Below, in pieces: positions 16,058-24,151 of a stretch of 29,384 bases of DNA. The notes under the pieces were generated by a model. The model saw only the letters and a list, made by a program, of their open reading frames with translations, had not been told where the DNA came from and made no database searches. The DNA lies in NCBI GenBank assembly GCA_002441395.1, contig DJVZ01000005.1, forward strand, positions 1,605-30,988, in the 5' to 3' direction. Made by a program: the position numbers and the translations under genes. Origin of the DNA: Spirochaetaceae bacterium UBA6243 (GTDB taxonomy: Bacteria > Spirochaetota > Spirochaetia > Treponematales > Rectinemataceae). Positions within the stretch are counted from its first letter, which is position 1. The number at the start of each line of letters is the position of its first letter.

Positions 16058-16686
16058 ATTATTCATCGATATCGGAGGACTCTTCCGCTACATTACCCTG
16101 CGCCCCGATATTCTGCGCGCCCCTTACGTCTTCATTTGGCGACATTCTCATCCTCTGGGAAGGCCAAGACGCCTCAAGTCTCTGCCGAATTTATCTGCCC
16201 AAAGATGTCGTGGCGCAATTTGATCGGGCCCGGGTCGACTTCCCACACTTAACACTTTGGGAGAAGGGAGCCGCTCTTCCTTCCGCTATCGAGTCAATTG
16301 CAGAGTTGCTTCACGCCATCCTTGCGGGGCGCCCCGTCCAGTTACCTTTTGCAATTCTTGAAAAAAGTCTGCGCCCGCTCGGTGTTTTTCAGCAGAAGGT
16401 TCTTATGCTCGAGGCCACCATCCCCTTCGGGCACATCAGCACATATCGCGAACTTGCAAGGGCGAGCGGCAATTCCCTGGCATTTCGTGCTGTTGCACGC
16501 GCGCTTTCGCACAATCCATTGCCCCTACTCATTCCATGTCACCGCGTCATCGCTTCGAATGGAAGCCTCGCCGGTTACCAGGGTGGTACTGCCATGAAGC
16601 AGCATCTTCTTGAGCTCGAGGGTATTCCTTTCTCTTCCGAGGCGGTGGACCTGAAGCGCGCCAAACTGTGGAATTTTTCCGCTTAA
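16054..16686 (+). CDS. ogt: Methylated-DNA--protein-cysteine methyltransferase
   Basis: A 210-residue suicide DNA-repair protein that moves the methyl group of O6-methylguanine to its own cysteine. The active site is LIPCHRVIASNGSLAGYQGG with Cys162; the helix-turn-helix region has FGHISTYRELARASGN. The N-terminal domain is poorly conserved and without Ada features, so this is the Ogt/MGMT type. The start at 16054 is chosen because its ATG overlaps the thrB stop and AGGAGG lies ten bases upstream; a longer frame from 15979 would sit inside thrB. Coupling of a repair gene to threonine synthesis is unusual and probably reflects transcriptional convenience. Confidence 0.95.
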   Translation: MNYSSISEDSSATLPCAPIFCAPLTSSFGDILILWEGQDASSLCRIYLPKDVVAQFDRARVDFPHLTLWEKGAALPSAIESIAELLHAILAGRPVQLPFAILEKSLRPLGVFQQKVLMLEATIPFGHISTYRELARASGNSLAFRAVARALSHNPLPLLIPCHRVIASNGSLAGYQGGTAMKQHLLELEGIPFSSEAVDLKRAKLWNFSA

Positions 16687-16741
16687 GGTGCCCCCGGTCT
16701 TTTTATTGCGCGAGGGCCTGCCATGGATTATCCTACAAATC

Positions 16742-17575
16742 ATGAGCGATGAAACAAATATAAAAGCTGCAACTGTCGAATCTTCTGTAATTATGCCCGC
16801 CATTTTCGCCGGACATGGACTTGCCATCAACGCGGCGCTGAACAATGATTTTGCCAAGTCGCTGAGCGACATTACGGCCCGCATCCCAAGTCCATCCGCC
16901 ATCGCAGTGATATCAGCCCACTGGAGCACGCCGGAAGTCCATGTAACCAGTGCTCCTCGCCCTCGACAAATGTTCGACAGCATCGAATTTCAACAAGAAT
17001 TGCACGAGATTAGCTATGAACCACAAGGAGATCCCTCACTGGCGGAGACAATCTGCAATCTTCTGCTTTCGTCGGGCATCAATGCAAAAAACGACCCCAA
17101 GCGCGGCCTTGATACGAGCGTTTGGGGCATTCTCGTCCATATGTTTCCCGACGCAAAGATCCCTGTGGTTGAGATAAGTCTTTCCTACCATGTCGATACC
17201 TCAAAAATCATTGAGGTCGGGAAAGCCCTCGCGCCTCTCAGAAGCAGGGGAGTCTTACTCATGGGAAGCGGGGGTTTAGTGCACAATCTCTATGAAATGA
17301 GCAAAAATATCGACACCAAACCTCCTGTGTGGGCTATCGAGACCGACAAAAAGATTGCCGCGCTCGTGCAATCGGGGGATGCCGCCGCGCTCAGCGAATT
17401 CACATTGCAAAATCTTGGCCATTCTCCGGCCATCCCTACGCCTGAGCACATCCTGCCAGCCATTGCCGTTCTCGCGCTGAAAGAACCAGAGGACCGCGTA
17501 AGCTTTTTCTACGAAGCATTCCAGAATTCAACTGTTTCGATGCGCTCGTTTGTCATCGAGCGCGAACAAGGCTAA
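16742..17575 (+). CDS. Extradiol dioxygenase of the DODA/LigB family, diverged
   Basis: A 277-residue member of the class III extradiol ring-cleaving dioxygenase family that includes E. coli YgiD and plant DOPA dioxygenase. The metal-type histidines are kept: His25 in AGHGLAIN, His60 in ISAHW, His181 in GGLVHNL and His236 in TPEHILP. The usual catalytic DHG of the family is replaced by Asp-Thr-Ser (124-126, GLDTSVWGIL), and the YGFP-type segment is also altered. Activity on a catechol is therefore doubtful; the substrate is unknown. The start at 16742 is preferred. A weak promoter (TTGCGC, 17 bases, TATCCT) ends seven bases before it. An alternative GTG at 16688 follows the ogt stop closely and would add 18 residues. 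The gene converges with rsmG. Confidence 0.85.
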   Translation: MSDETNIKAATVESSVIMPAIFAGHGLAINAALNNDFAKSLSDITARIPSPSAIAVISAHWSTPEVHVTSAPRPRQMFDSIEFQQELHEISYEPQGDPSLAETICNLLLSSGINAKNDPKRGLDTSVWGILVHMFPDAKIPVVEISLSYHVDTSKIIEVGKALAPLRSRGVLLMGSGGLVHNLYEMSKNIDTKPPVWAIETDKKIAALVQSGDAAALSEFTLQNLGHSPAIPTPEHILPAIAVLALKEPEDRVSFFYEAFQNSTVSMRSFVIEREQG

Positions 17576-17609
17576 AAGACGGCTGGCCGGATCTCGACAT
17601 CCGCAGTTT

Positions 17610-18299
17610 TCAGGACACTTTCTTCGCGATGACCACGCAGCGCTCTTCCTCCAAAAAAGGAACCCACACAGGCACAATCCGGGCATTCGCCACCAAACCG
17701 CCTAACACCGGATCATCCGAAAGCTCGGCAAGCTCAAGCTTCGCGTGCATTATTCGCCCTTTGTAGGCACATAAAGCCCCACCCGGCTGAATTTTTTTCC
17801 ATATTGATCGAAACACCCTCCTGTCCCCAAAAGGCTTCAGAGCGCGAAACACGACACATTGGAGTGGCTCATGTTCATTTTCCACCGTGCTTTGGCGAAT
17901 TTCGACATTGTCTAGCTTCAGAAGCACCACAATGTTCTCCAAAAAACGCGCTCTTTTTTCGAGCCGCTCTATCAAGATGAAAGGATGCTCCGGAAACGCT
18001 ATGGAGAGAGGGATGCCGGGGAATCCCGCACCCGTTCCGATATCGGCGACGCGTACTTCGCCGGCTTGCGCGACAGGACTTTCGATATCTGCAAACAATT
18101 CCTCCAGCACACGCCAGGGGGCCAAACTATCAAGGACGTGTTTTATGACGAGATCTTCGCCCTCGGCGTTGACGAGCCCATAAAGAGGATTCCACCGCTC
18201 CAGTTCATCGAGATACCGCGACAATGTTTCGGAAATTCCGCTTGAGACATCAAAATCGAGGGCTGCCAGCCCCCGCGCGAGCAATTGTTCATGATTCAT
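17610..18299 (-). CDS. rsmG: 16S rRNA (guanine-N7) methyltransferase RsmG
   Basis: A 229-residue SAM-dependent enzyme that methylates G527 (E. coli numbering) of 16S rRNA. The N-terminal NPLYGLVNAEGEDLVIKHVL segment leads to the HVLDSL motif of the family. The SAM loop DIGTGAGFPGIPL lies at 86-98, and FRALKPF matches the RA-rich motif IV. The usual neighbours (mnmG, parA) are absent. It diverges from pyrG across 107 bases, and its own promoter places the -10 eight bases before the ATG, without a Shine-Dalgarno site. Confidence 0.94.
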   Translation of the reverse strand: MNHEQLLARGLAALDFDVSSGISETLSRYLDELERWNPLYGLVNAEGEDLVIKHVLDSLAPWRVLEELFADIESPVAQAGEVRVADIGTGAGFPGIPLSIAFPEHPFILIERLEKRARFLENIVVLLKLDNVEIRQSTVENEHEPLQCVVFRALKPFGDRRVFRSIWKKIQPGGALCAYKGRIMHAKLELAELSDDPVLGGLVANARIVPVWVPFLEEERCVVIAKKVS

Positions 18300-18307
18300 C
18301 TTTTACT

Positions 18308-18316
18308 ATTATATCA
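18308..18316 (-). promoter_or_regulatory. Extended -10 promoter of rsmG, near-leaderless
   Basis: On the minus strand TGATATAAT is a perfect extended -10. Eight bases (AGTAAAAG) separate it from the ATG at 18299, so the leader is zero to two bases. A TTGACA lies 21 bases upstream of the hexamer, too far for a normal -35. Confidence 0.6.
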
Positions 18317-18368
18317 CCAGATCGTACCGCCATTTGTCAATGCATTAAAGCATGCGGACCATGCAGGA

Positions 18369-18398
18369 TTGACAGCCCACGCGACAATTTGGGATACT
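18369..18398 (+). promoter_or_regulatory. Promoter of the pyrG-lpt operon, near-leaderless
   Basis: A perfect -35 TTGACA (18369-18374) is followed after 18 bases by GATACT (18393-18398). The pyrG ATG lies eight bases later (GAAGACCC). The space is too short for a leader, so known leader-based control of pyrG (as in Bacillus) is unlikely here. Confidence 0.5.
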
Positions 18399-18406
18399 GA
18401 AGACCC

Positions 18407-20014
18407 ATGAGAAAGCTATTATTTGTAACCGGAGGCGTGTGCTCTTCTCTTGGGAAGGGGATCGCCGCGTCCTCAATCGGCGCTCTCATGGAAGCGCGTG
18501 GTTTTACCGTGCAAATGGTAAAGATCGATCCCTACCTCAATGTCGATGCCGGCACGATGAGCCCCTATCAACATGGTGAAGTCTATGTCACCGACGACGG
18601 TGCCGAAACCGACCTCGACCTCGGCAACTATGGCAGATTCACCACCGCGAAACTGAGCCGGGCCAACTCCATCACCACTGGCCAGATCTACAAGTCAGTC
18701 ATCGAAAAAGAGAGGGCCGGAGAATACCTGGGCCGCACTGTCCAGGTTGTCCCCCACATCACCAACGAAATCAAACAGCGCATCCTTGCCGTCGCCAGCA
18801 ACCCCGAAGTTGACATGACGATAGTGGAAATCGGCGGCACCGTCGGCGATATCGAATCAGTTCCCTTCCTGGAGGCATGCCGCCAGCTCATCCATGAATT
18901 TGGCAAGCAAAATGCCATCTCCGTCCATGTCACACTTGTGCCCGCCGTTTCCGGCGGCGAAATAAAGACAAAGCCCACCCAGCACGCCGTCAAGGAGCTG
19001 CAGGAACTCGGAATCCAGCCCGATGCCCTCATTCTGCGCTCGACCAAACCATTGAATGAAGATTTGCGGCGGAAGATTTCACTCTTCACCAACGTTGAAG
19101 AAGAAGGAGTCATAAGCGGCTACGATGCTCCCACCATCTATGAAGTTCCCCTCGTTTTTTACAACCAGAAGCTCGACCTTTTCCTGCTGCGCAAAATGAA
19201 CGTCGAGAGCCGCCACGCCGAACTCACCAAATGGCAAACTGTCGTCCAGGCCATCACCAAGCCGAACCGCAAGGTAAAAATCGCGGTCGTCGGCAAATAT
19301 ATGGATCTGCACGATTCCTACAAATCGATATGGGAGGCGCTCTGCCACGGAGGCATTGCGCACCACGCGGGCCTCGAAATCGAAAAAGTCGATTCATCAC
19401 GCCTCGAAGACCCGAACGCGGACCTGGACTCCGTGTTCAAAGACATTCATGGCATACTCGTTCCAGGAGGGTTTGGCGAGCGTGGCATCGAAGGCATGAT
19501 TCGTGCGGCACGCTATGCGCGGGAGCACAATATCCCATATCTGGGCATCTGCCTCGGCATGCAGATCATGGTCATCGAATACGCGCGCTCGGTGCTTGGC
19601 TGGCAGGACGCGCACTCGACCGAGTTCAACAAATCGACGCCGCACCCTGTCGTATGCCTTCTGGAAGAGCAGACAAGAATCAAAAATTATGGCGGGACCA
19701 TGCGCCTTGGCGCATACGACGCGATTACGAAGGCGGGCTCGAGTATCCGCGCGGCCTATGGAACCGAGCAGATAAGCGAGCGCCATCGCCACCGCTACGA
19801 AGTCAACAACGATATCCGCGCAGAGCTTGAAGAGCATCATCTCACTGTGAGCGCGACGACGCCGAACGGCGAGCTTGTCGAGGCCTGCGAGTGGCCAAAT
19901 CATACGTGGTCTGTCGGCGTGCAGTTTCATCCTGAATTCAAATCGCGCCCGACTTCGCCGCATCCTTTGTTCAGAGAATTCATTAAAGCGGCGCTGAATC
20001 ATTCCGGATCATGA
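18407..20014 (+). CDS. pyrG: CTP synthase
   Basis: A 535-residue enzyme that makes CTP from UTP, ATP and glutamine. The N-terminal synthase domain has the P-loop GGVCSSLGKG with Lys17 and the KIDPYLNVDAGTMSP and GEVYVTDDGAETDLDLG blocks. The C-terminal glutaminase has Cys382 in LGICLGMQIM and the His508/Glu510 pair in QFHPEF. The length is normal. It is the first gene of a run with lptC (22-base gap), lptA and lptB. CTP is needed for CMP-Kdo and phospholipid synthesis, so the grouping with envelope genes makes sense. Confidence 0.98.
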   Translation: MRKLLFVTGGVCSSLGKGIAASSIGALMEARGFTVQMVKIDPYLNVDAGTMSPYQHGEVYVTDDGAETDLDLGNYGRFTTAKLSRANSITTGQIYKSVIEKERAGEYLGRTVQVVPHITNEIKQRILAVASNPEVDMTIVEIGGTVGDIESVPFLEACRQLIHEFGKQNAISVHVTLVPAVSGGEIKTKPTQHAVKELQELGIQPDALILRSTKPLNEDLRRKISLFTNVEEEGVISGYDAPTIYEVPLVFYNQKLDLFLLRKMNVESRHAELTKWQTVVQAITKPNRKVKIAVVGKYMDLHDSYKSIWEALCHGGIAHHAGLEIEKVDSSRLEDPNADLDSVFKDIHGILVPGGFGERGIEGMIRAARYAREHNIPYLGICLGMQIMVIEYARSVLGWQDAHSTEFNKSTPHPVVCLLEEQTRIKNYGGTMRLGAYDAITKAGSSIRAAYGTEQISERHRHRYEVNNDIRAELEEHHLTVSATTPNGELVEACEWPNHTWSVGVQFHPEFKSRPTSPHPLFREFIKAALNHSGS

Positions 20015-20036
20015 CTCGCGCGAGGAGCGCACATGG

Positions 20037-20615
20037 ATGGACGGCTATAAAAAAGCACTAAAGGGGATGTTTCGAATCGCTTCAGTGCTGTGCCTTGTAT
20101 GCGTCCTGTCTCTGCTGTTTCCCTCCTGCGGCCAGCAGGTTGAAGAAAACACAAGTGACGCGCAGGCAGAAGTTCCCGATGCTCGTTTTGTCGATCTGAC
20201 ACGGAAAGAATACCGTGGCGGCAAGCTCTCCATGCAAATCTCCGCACGCCTCGCCACATGGTACGAGGCCGACCAGCGCCTGGAAATTGAAGGGCTTGCC
20301 TTCACTACCTACAATACCGATGATGGCTCGGTCTCCGCATCCGGAGAAGCGGACAAAGCCGTTTTCTACGAAGCAAGCGGTGATGCCGAATTTTCAGGAC
20401 ATGTACAGGTCAGAAGCGCGGAAGGGGATGTCTCTTTCGAAACCAAAAAGATTACTTACAAACGGGCACTCGATATATTCGAGACCCCTAATGACGCCGA
20501 GGTGGTGATAAAAGCGAAGGAACAACTGTTGATGGCTGGCAAGGGACTGCTCTTTGACGTAAAGCAGAAGTATTACGAAATTCGGGAAAACGTATCCGGT
20601 TCCGTTAATCAATAA
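20037..20615 (+). CDS. lptC: LPS export protein LptC, possible lipoprotein form
   Basis: A 192-residue protein with one N-terminal hydrophobic segment (about 11-30) and an LptC/YrbK-type beta-jellyroll region (from about 48: RFVDLTRKEYRGGKLSMQIS). It would link LptB2FG in the inner membrane to the LptA bridge. The hydrophobic segment ends LLFPSCG; Cys31 could be a lipidation site under a loose, spirochaete-like lipobox, whereas E. coli LptC is anchored by its helix. GAGGAG precedes the ATG by nine bases. Its place right before lptA and lptB supports the call more than the low-conservation sequence does. Confidence 0.78.
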   Translation: MDGYKKALKGMFRIASVLCLVCVLSLLFPSCGQQVEENTSDAQAEVPDARFVDLTRKEYRGGKLSMQISARLATWYEADQRLEIEGLAFTTYNTDDGSVSASGEADKAVFYEASGDAEFSGHVQVRSAEGDVSFETKKITYKRALDIFETPNDAEVVIKAKEQLLMAGKGLLFDVKQKYYEIRENVSGSVNQ

Positions 20616-20634
20616 CATGAGGTAGAATAAATCT

Positions 20635-21348
20635 ATGAAAACAAGAGCGCCTTTGTGGCTACTCGTACTTGCAATGATAGTCGGAGCGTTGCAGACAGGG
20701 CTTGCCCAAGCGACTCCCCCTGCGGCGCCAGTTCCGTCTTCCCCTCCAGCCGGACCCCAAACTGCCAGCGGCAAAAAGCCCATATCCTTCAGCGCACGCA
20801 GCGTCCAGGGTGTCCTCGCGAAGGACAAACAGGACACCATCCTCACAGGCTCGGTCAAAATCATCACGGGGAGCCTCTTCATAACGGCAGACCGCGTCGA
20901 ACTCAGCGGAGAAGATTACGTAAACGTCGCATGCAGCGGGAATGTCACCGTCAACGATACCGAAAAAGGCTTTTCGCTCGTCGCGGAAAAGCTCAATTAC
21001 CAAAGAGACACGGAAATCGGCCTTGCCCAAGGTAAAGTCGCCGTCAACGATACAAAGAACAACACCATCATCGATGCCGAATGGGTCAGATTCGATCAGC
21101 AACAGTCCATTTTTGAAGCGGCCGTCTCTGTGCTCGTCCTGAAAGAAGATATGTCGATTCGCGCCGAATACGCGCACTATAACCGCGACACCGAAGAGAT
21201 CAAGCTTCATGGCGGTGCAATCGCCGTCACCGAAGAAGGCACCCTCAAGGGCGATGTCATCTCCGCGACTTCAGACTGGTCGAACCTGCAGATTTCCGGC
21301 GAAGTCTCCGGAAATATCACCTCAAAGGAAAATTCTGCATCTCAATGA
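20635..21348 (+). CDS. lptA: LPS transport periplasmic protein LptA (OstA-like)
   Basis: A 237-residue secreted protein. A signal peptide (cleavage near AQA, residue about 26) is followed by a Pro/Ala-rich linker and an OstA-type beta-jellyroll (residues about 50-215: ILTGSVKIITGSLFITADRV, NVACSGNVTVND). LptA polymers carry LPS across the periplasm from LptC to LptD. It is larger than E. coli LptA (185 residues), mainly from the linker and an extra strand region. The stop overlaps the lptB start by ATGA. Confidence 0.85.
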   Translation: MKTRAPLWLLVLAMIVGALQTGLAQATPPAAPVPSSPPAGPQTASGKKPISFSARSVQGVLAKDKQDTILTGSVKIITGSLFITADRVELSGEDYVNVACSGNVTVNDTEKGFSLVAEKLNYQRDTEIGLAQGKVAVNDTKNNTIIDAEWVRFDQQQSIFEAAVSVLVLKEDMSIRAEYAHYNRDTEEIKLHGGAIAVTEEGTLKGDVISATSDWSNLQISGEVSGNITSKENSASQ

Positions 21349-22076
21349 GCATGGCAACGCTTGAGGTCTCCCGCCTGCGAAAATCGTTCGGACGGACACT
21401 CGCCGTTGCCGATGTCAGTTTTTCCATGGAGACAGGGGAAGTGGTCGGCCTCTTGGGACCAAACGGCGCGGGGAAAACCACTATTTTTTACATGATCGCG
21501 GGATTTCTCAAACCAAGCGCGGGCAGCGTCCGCTTTAACGGCACACAGATTGACCGGCTCCCCATGTTCAAGCGGGCTATGCTCGGCATCTCGTACCTTC
21601 CCCAGGAACCATCGATATTCCGCCGCATGACTGTCGAAGAAAATATTCTCGCGGTACTTGAAGCGCGAAGTGAATTACCACTGTCGGGGCGCAAGGAAAA
21701 AGCGCGCACTCTTATGGAAGAATTCGGTATCGCCCACGCTGCCAAACAGCCGGCTTATACTCTCTCCGGAGGCGAGCGCCGAAGAACTGAAATCGCGCGC
21801 GCGCTGGCCATCGAGCCGAAATTCCTCCTCCTCGACGAACCTTTTACCGGCATCGACCCGATCGCGATCCGCGAAATAAAGCTTCTCATACGCTCTCTCT
21901 CCGCAAAAGGCATCGGAGTCCTTCTCACCGACCACAATGTCCGCGACACGCTCGCCATCACCACGCGCGCATATATCATCAGTAAGGGGATCATCGTCGC
22001 GCACGGGGAGCCGCAGAGTATCATTGACAACCCCCTTGCGCGCGAGACATATCTGGGGCAGGATTTTGAAATGTAA
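21345..22076 (+). CDS. lptB: LPS export ABC transporter ATP-binding protein LptB
   Basis: A 243-residue ATPase. Walker A is GPNGAGKTT (38-46), the signature is LSGGERRR (140-147), Walker B is LLLDEPFTGID (161-171) and the switch His is H197 in LLTDHNVRDTL. The DHNV block is a hallmark of LptB rather than of the LivF/LivG branch. It drives LPS extraction from the inner membrane with LptF and LptG, which are not in this window. It is coupled to lptA by an ATGA overlap and ends the run that starts with pyrG. Confidence 0.95.
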   Translation: MSMATLEVSRLRKSFGRTLAVADVSFSMETGEVVGLLGPNGAGKTTIFYMIAGFLKPSAGSVRFNGTQIDRLPMFKRAMLGISYLPQEPSIFRRMTVEENILAVLEARSELPLSGRKEKARTLMEEFGIAHAAKQPAYTLSGGERRRTEIARALAIEPKFLLLDEPFTGIDPIAIREIKLLIRSLSAKGIGVLLTDHNVRDTLAITTRAYIISKGIIVAHGEPQSIIDNPLARETYLGQDFEM

Positions 22077-22155
22077 CCATTGGGGAAAGTCGGAATGAAC
22101 CGGGAGATCATGCTCTGACAAAAATGCGCGCAATTCATAGTGAAATAAATCACTG

Positions 22156-22184
22156 TTGACGCTGGCGCCTGCTCATGTTACATT
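22156..22184 (+). promoter_or_regulatory. Candidate promoter upstream of tatD
   Basis: TTGACG (22156-22161) and TACATT (22179-22184) are separated by 17 bases. The start point would be near 22190, at the foot of the hairpin at 22188-22209, giving a leader of about 43 bases. Confidence 0.4.
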
Positions 22185-22187
22185 TAA

Positions 22188-22209
22188 GGACAGCCCGTAT
22201 GGGCTGCCC
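22188..22209 (+). other. Stem-loop in the lptB-tatD gap
   Basis: GGACAGCCC and GGGCTGCCC form a 9-base stem around GTAT; one pair is A-C on the plus strand but G-U on the minus strand. It could cap the 5' end of the tatD mRNA or mark the end of the lptB transcript. No T run follows, so it is not a standard intrinsic terminator. Confidence 0.4.
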
Positions 22210-22232
22210 ACCATTTTGATAGCGGAAAAGCC

Positions 22233-23012
22233 ATGAGGTATTTTGATACTCACGCCCACATCGGGCTTATTTACGATGACCCGATTGAACAACTTCTTGT
22301 TTGCCAGCAAGCAAAACTTGTCGGTGTCAGCCGTATTGTCAGTATTTGCAACAGCCTCGTGGACTTCAAACAGGTATACGAAAACTTGAAGCCCGCGGAG
22401 CATGTCTATCATGCCGTCGGTGTTTCTCCTTCGGAAGTGAGCAATCCTGGAAGGGACTGGCAGCGCTTCATCGAAGAATCCATAAAATTGCCTCGCGTCA
22501 TCGCGATAGGCGAAATCGGTCTCGATTACTACCACAAGTTCGGCGACAAGCGGAGCCAGATCGAGCTCTTCATCGATCAGCTCGAAATTGCCGCGCGCCT
22601 CAACCTCCCCGTCGTCATCCATAACCGCGAGGCGGGCAGAGACGTACTCGATATTTTGAAGGACAGAATGCCTCCCGCCGGGGCCGTGCTGCACTGTTAT
22701 TCGGAAAACGCCGCGTATGCGGCGGACATTCTCGACCTGGGCCTCGATATCTATTTCTCGTTCGCGGGCAACCTGACCTACAGAAACGCGCGCAACCTGC
22801 ACGAGACCGTCGCGTTCCTCCCGCTCGACCGCGTCCTTCTCGAGAGTGAGGCGCCTTTCATGGTCCCCGCGGAGTACAGGAACAAGCGCAACATGCCTGA
22901 GTACCTTCCGTCCACGGCGCAGTTCCTGGCGGATTTCCTGAATATCGATGTGGAAGAAGTCGCCGAAACCACCTATCAGAACGCGTGTCGGTTCTTCAGG
23001 CTCAACCCTTGA
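22233..23012 (+). CDS. tatD: TatD-family metal-dependent hydrolase
   Basis: A 259-residue TIM-barrel protein of the TatD DNase family (3'-5' exonuclease and D-aminoacyl-tRNA deacylase activities are known in the family). Metal-site residues are His7 and His9 in FDTHAHIG, Glu94 in IGEIGLDYY, His130 in VVIHNREA and His154 in LHCYS. Two departures stand out. The invariant Asp of the LETDAP motif is Glu206 here (LLESEAPF), and the usual GxHP is GVSP. The rest of the C-terminal signature (EYRNKRNMPEYL) is normal. Separate from lptB by 156 bases with its own likely promoter; dus follows after 113 bases. Confidence 0.9.
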   Translation: MRYFDTHAHIGLIYDDPIEQLLVCQQAKLVGVSRIVSICNSLVDFKQVYENLKPAEHVYHAVGVSPSEVSNPGRDWQRFIEESIKLPRVIAIGEIGLDYYHKFGDKRSQIELFIDQLEIAARLNLPVVIHNREAGRDVLDILKDRMPPAGAVLHCYSENAAYAADILDLGLDIYFSFAGNLTYRNARNLHETVAFLPLDRVLLESEAPFMVPAEYRNKRNMPEYLPSTAQFLADFLNIDVEEVAETTYQNACRFFRLNP

Positions 23013-23044
23013 TGATGTTGTCGCCGTGACAGGTTGAAAATCGA

Positions 23045-23111
23045 GCGCGGCGGCCCGCAGAAGACGCAGCCCCACATGTTCTTCCTTGCGGGGCTCACGG
23101 ATGCGCCGCGC
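23045..23111. repeat. Nested inverted repeats in the tatD-dus gap
   Basis: An outer pair GCGCGGCG (23045-23052) and CGCCGCGC (23104-23111) encloses an inner pair AGCCCC (23068-23073) and GGGGCT (23090-23095). The apical loop contains the palindrome ACATGT. Together they could fold a GC-rich structure of about 67 bases in the mRNA, 14 bases before the dus start. Confidence 0.4.
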
Positions 23112-23125
23112 GCGGGAATTTCCGT

Positions 23126-24151
23126 ATGAAACACAGTAAACCCTGGCCCTTCCCCCTCGGAGAAGAAAAATGGAATGCCCCTTATTTCCTCGCGCCGGTG
23201 GCCGGTTATTCGGATGCGGCGTTTCGCGCCGTGTGCACCGAGTTCGGCGCGGCGCTCTGCTATACCGAAATGGTGAGCGCGGAGGCACTTATCCGTGGCC
23301 ACTCCAAAACAAGGGAACTCCTTGTGCGCGATCCGGTCGAAAAACAATATGCGGTTCAGCTTTTTGGGTCGAATCCAGAAACATTGGCAAAGGCGACAGA
23401 AATCGTGTCGGCATATAACCCCATCGTGATAGATCTCAACTGCGGCTGCCCCGTCCCCAAAATCATAAAGGCAGGCGCGGGTTCGGCGCTTCTGAAAACA
23501 CCAGAGCGAATCGGCGAAATTATCCGGGCCATGCGCAACGCGACCTCCGTCCCCATTTCGGTCAAGTTGCGCACGGGTTGGGATCAGAATTCCATCAACT
23601 ATCCTGAAACCTCATCAGCTGCCATAGAAGCGGGCGCATGTGCCATCACATTGCACGGAAGAACCCGAGCCCAGGGCTATTCAGGCAAGTCAGACTGGAA
23701 CGCAATCAGGTCGCTCGCAGAACAAACCACTGTCCCCGTATTCGGTTCAGGCGATGTCTTCAGCGCCCAAGATGCGATAGACATGAGGCGCACGACAGGC
23801 TGCGATGGCGTCATGATCGCGCGCGGCGCGCTCGGAAATCCTTTCATTTTTTCCGAGCTGAAAGCCCTTGCGGGGCAGACAGCCGCGGAGCATTCAGATG
23901 AACAGCTGTCCCCGCGCATCATCGCCCGGACAGCAGCCTGCCATCTCGAGCTGGCCATAAAGTATCTGGGTGAGAGAACCGCATGTATAGAATTTCGCAA
24001 ACATTTCTGTGCATATACAAAAGGCTTTGCGGGCGGGGCAGGGCTCCGTGCTCAAGCAGTACATTGCGCGACCTTCAAAGAATATGAAGCGCTTTTTAAA
24101 GAATTCGGGACTATTGCGGGCTCGCCCACCTTATCTGGAAGCAGCTTTTAA
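23126..24151 (+). CDS. dus: tRNA-dihydrouridine synthase (DusB-like)
   Basis: A 341-residue FMN enzyme that reduces uridine to dihydrouridine in the tRNA D-loop. The N-terminal FMN strand is LAPVAGYSD (the usual Met is Val), and the catalytic Cys108 lies in DLNCGCPVPKI. VKLRTGW holds the FMN-contact Lys; LHGRTRAQGYSG and MIARGALGNPFIF are typical of DusB. The C-terminal helical domain starts near residue 245. Weak Shine-Dalgarno. It ends with a 4-base overlap with the convergent solute-binding protein gene. The sequence itself does not decide between DusB and other bacterial Dus classes with certainty. Confidence 0.94.
   Translation: MKHSKPWPFPLGEEKWNAPYFLAPVAGYSDAAFRAVCTEFGAALCYTEMVSAEALIRGHSKTRELLVRDPVEKQYAVQLFGSNPETLAKATEIVSAYNPIVIDLNCGCPVPKIIKAGAGSALLKTPERIGEIIRAMRNATSVPISVKLRTGWDQNSINYPETSSAAIEAGACAITLHGRTRAQGYSGKSDWNAIRSLAEQTTVPVFGSGDVFSAQDAIDMRRTTGCDGVMIARGALGNPFIFSELKALAGQTAAEHSDEQLSPRIIARTAACHLELAIKYLGERTACIEFRKHFCAYTKGFAGGAGLRAQAVHCATFKEYEALFKEFGTIAGSPTLSGSSF

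Noticed and set aside
17588..17607. Small hairpin (CGGAT/ATCCG) followed by CAGTTTT between the convergent dioxygenase and rsmG genes.
   Set aside because: The stem is only five pairs with a weak T run, so it is too poor to call a terminator.
22173..23288. A 371-residue open frame on the minus strand across tatD and into dus.
   Set aside because: It is Arg/Glu-rich with no recognisable motif, lies opposite tatD with clear family motifs, and has no ribosome-binding site. It is a GC-rich shadow frame.
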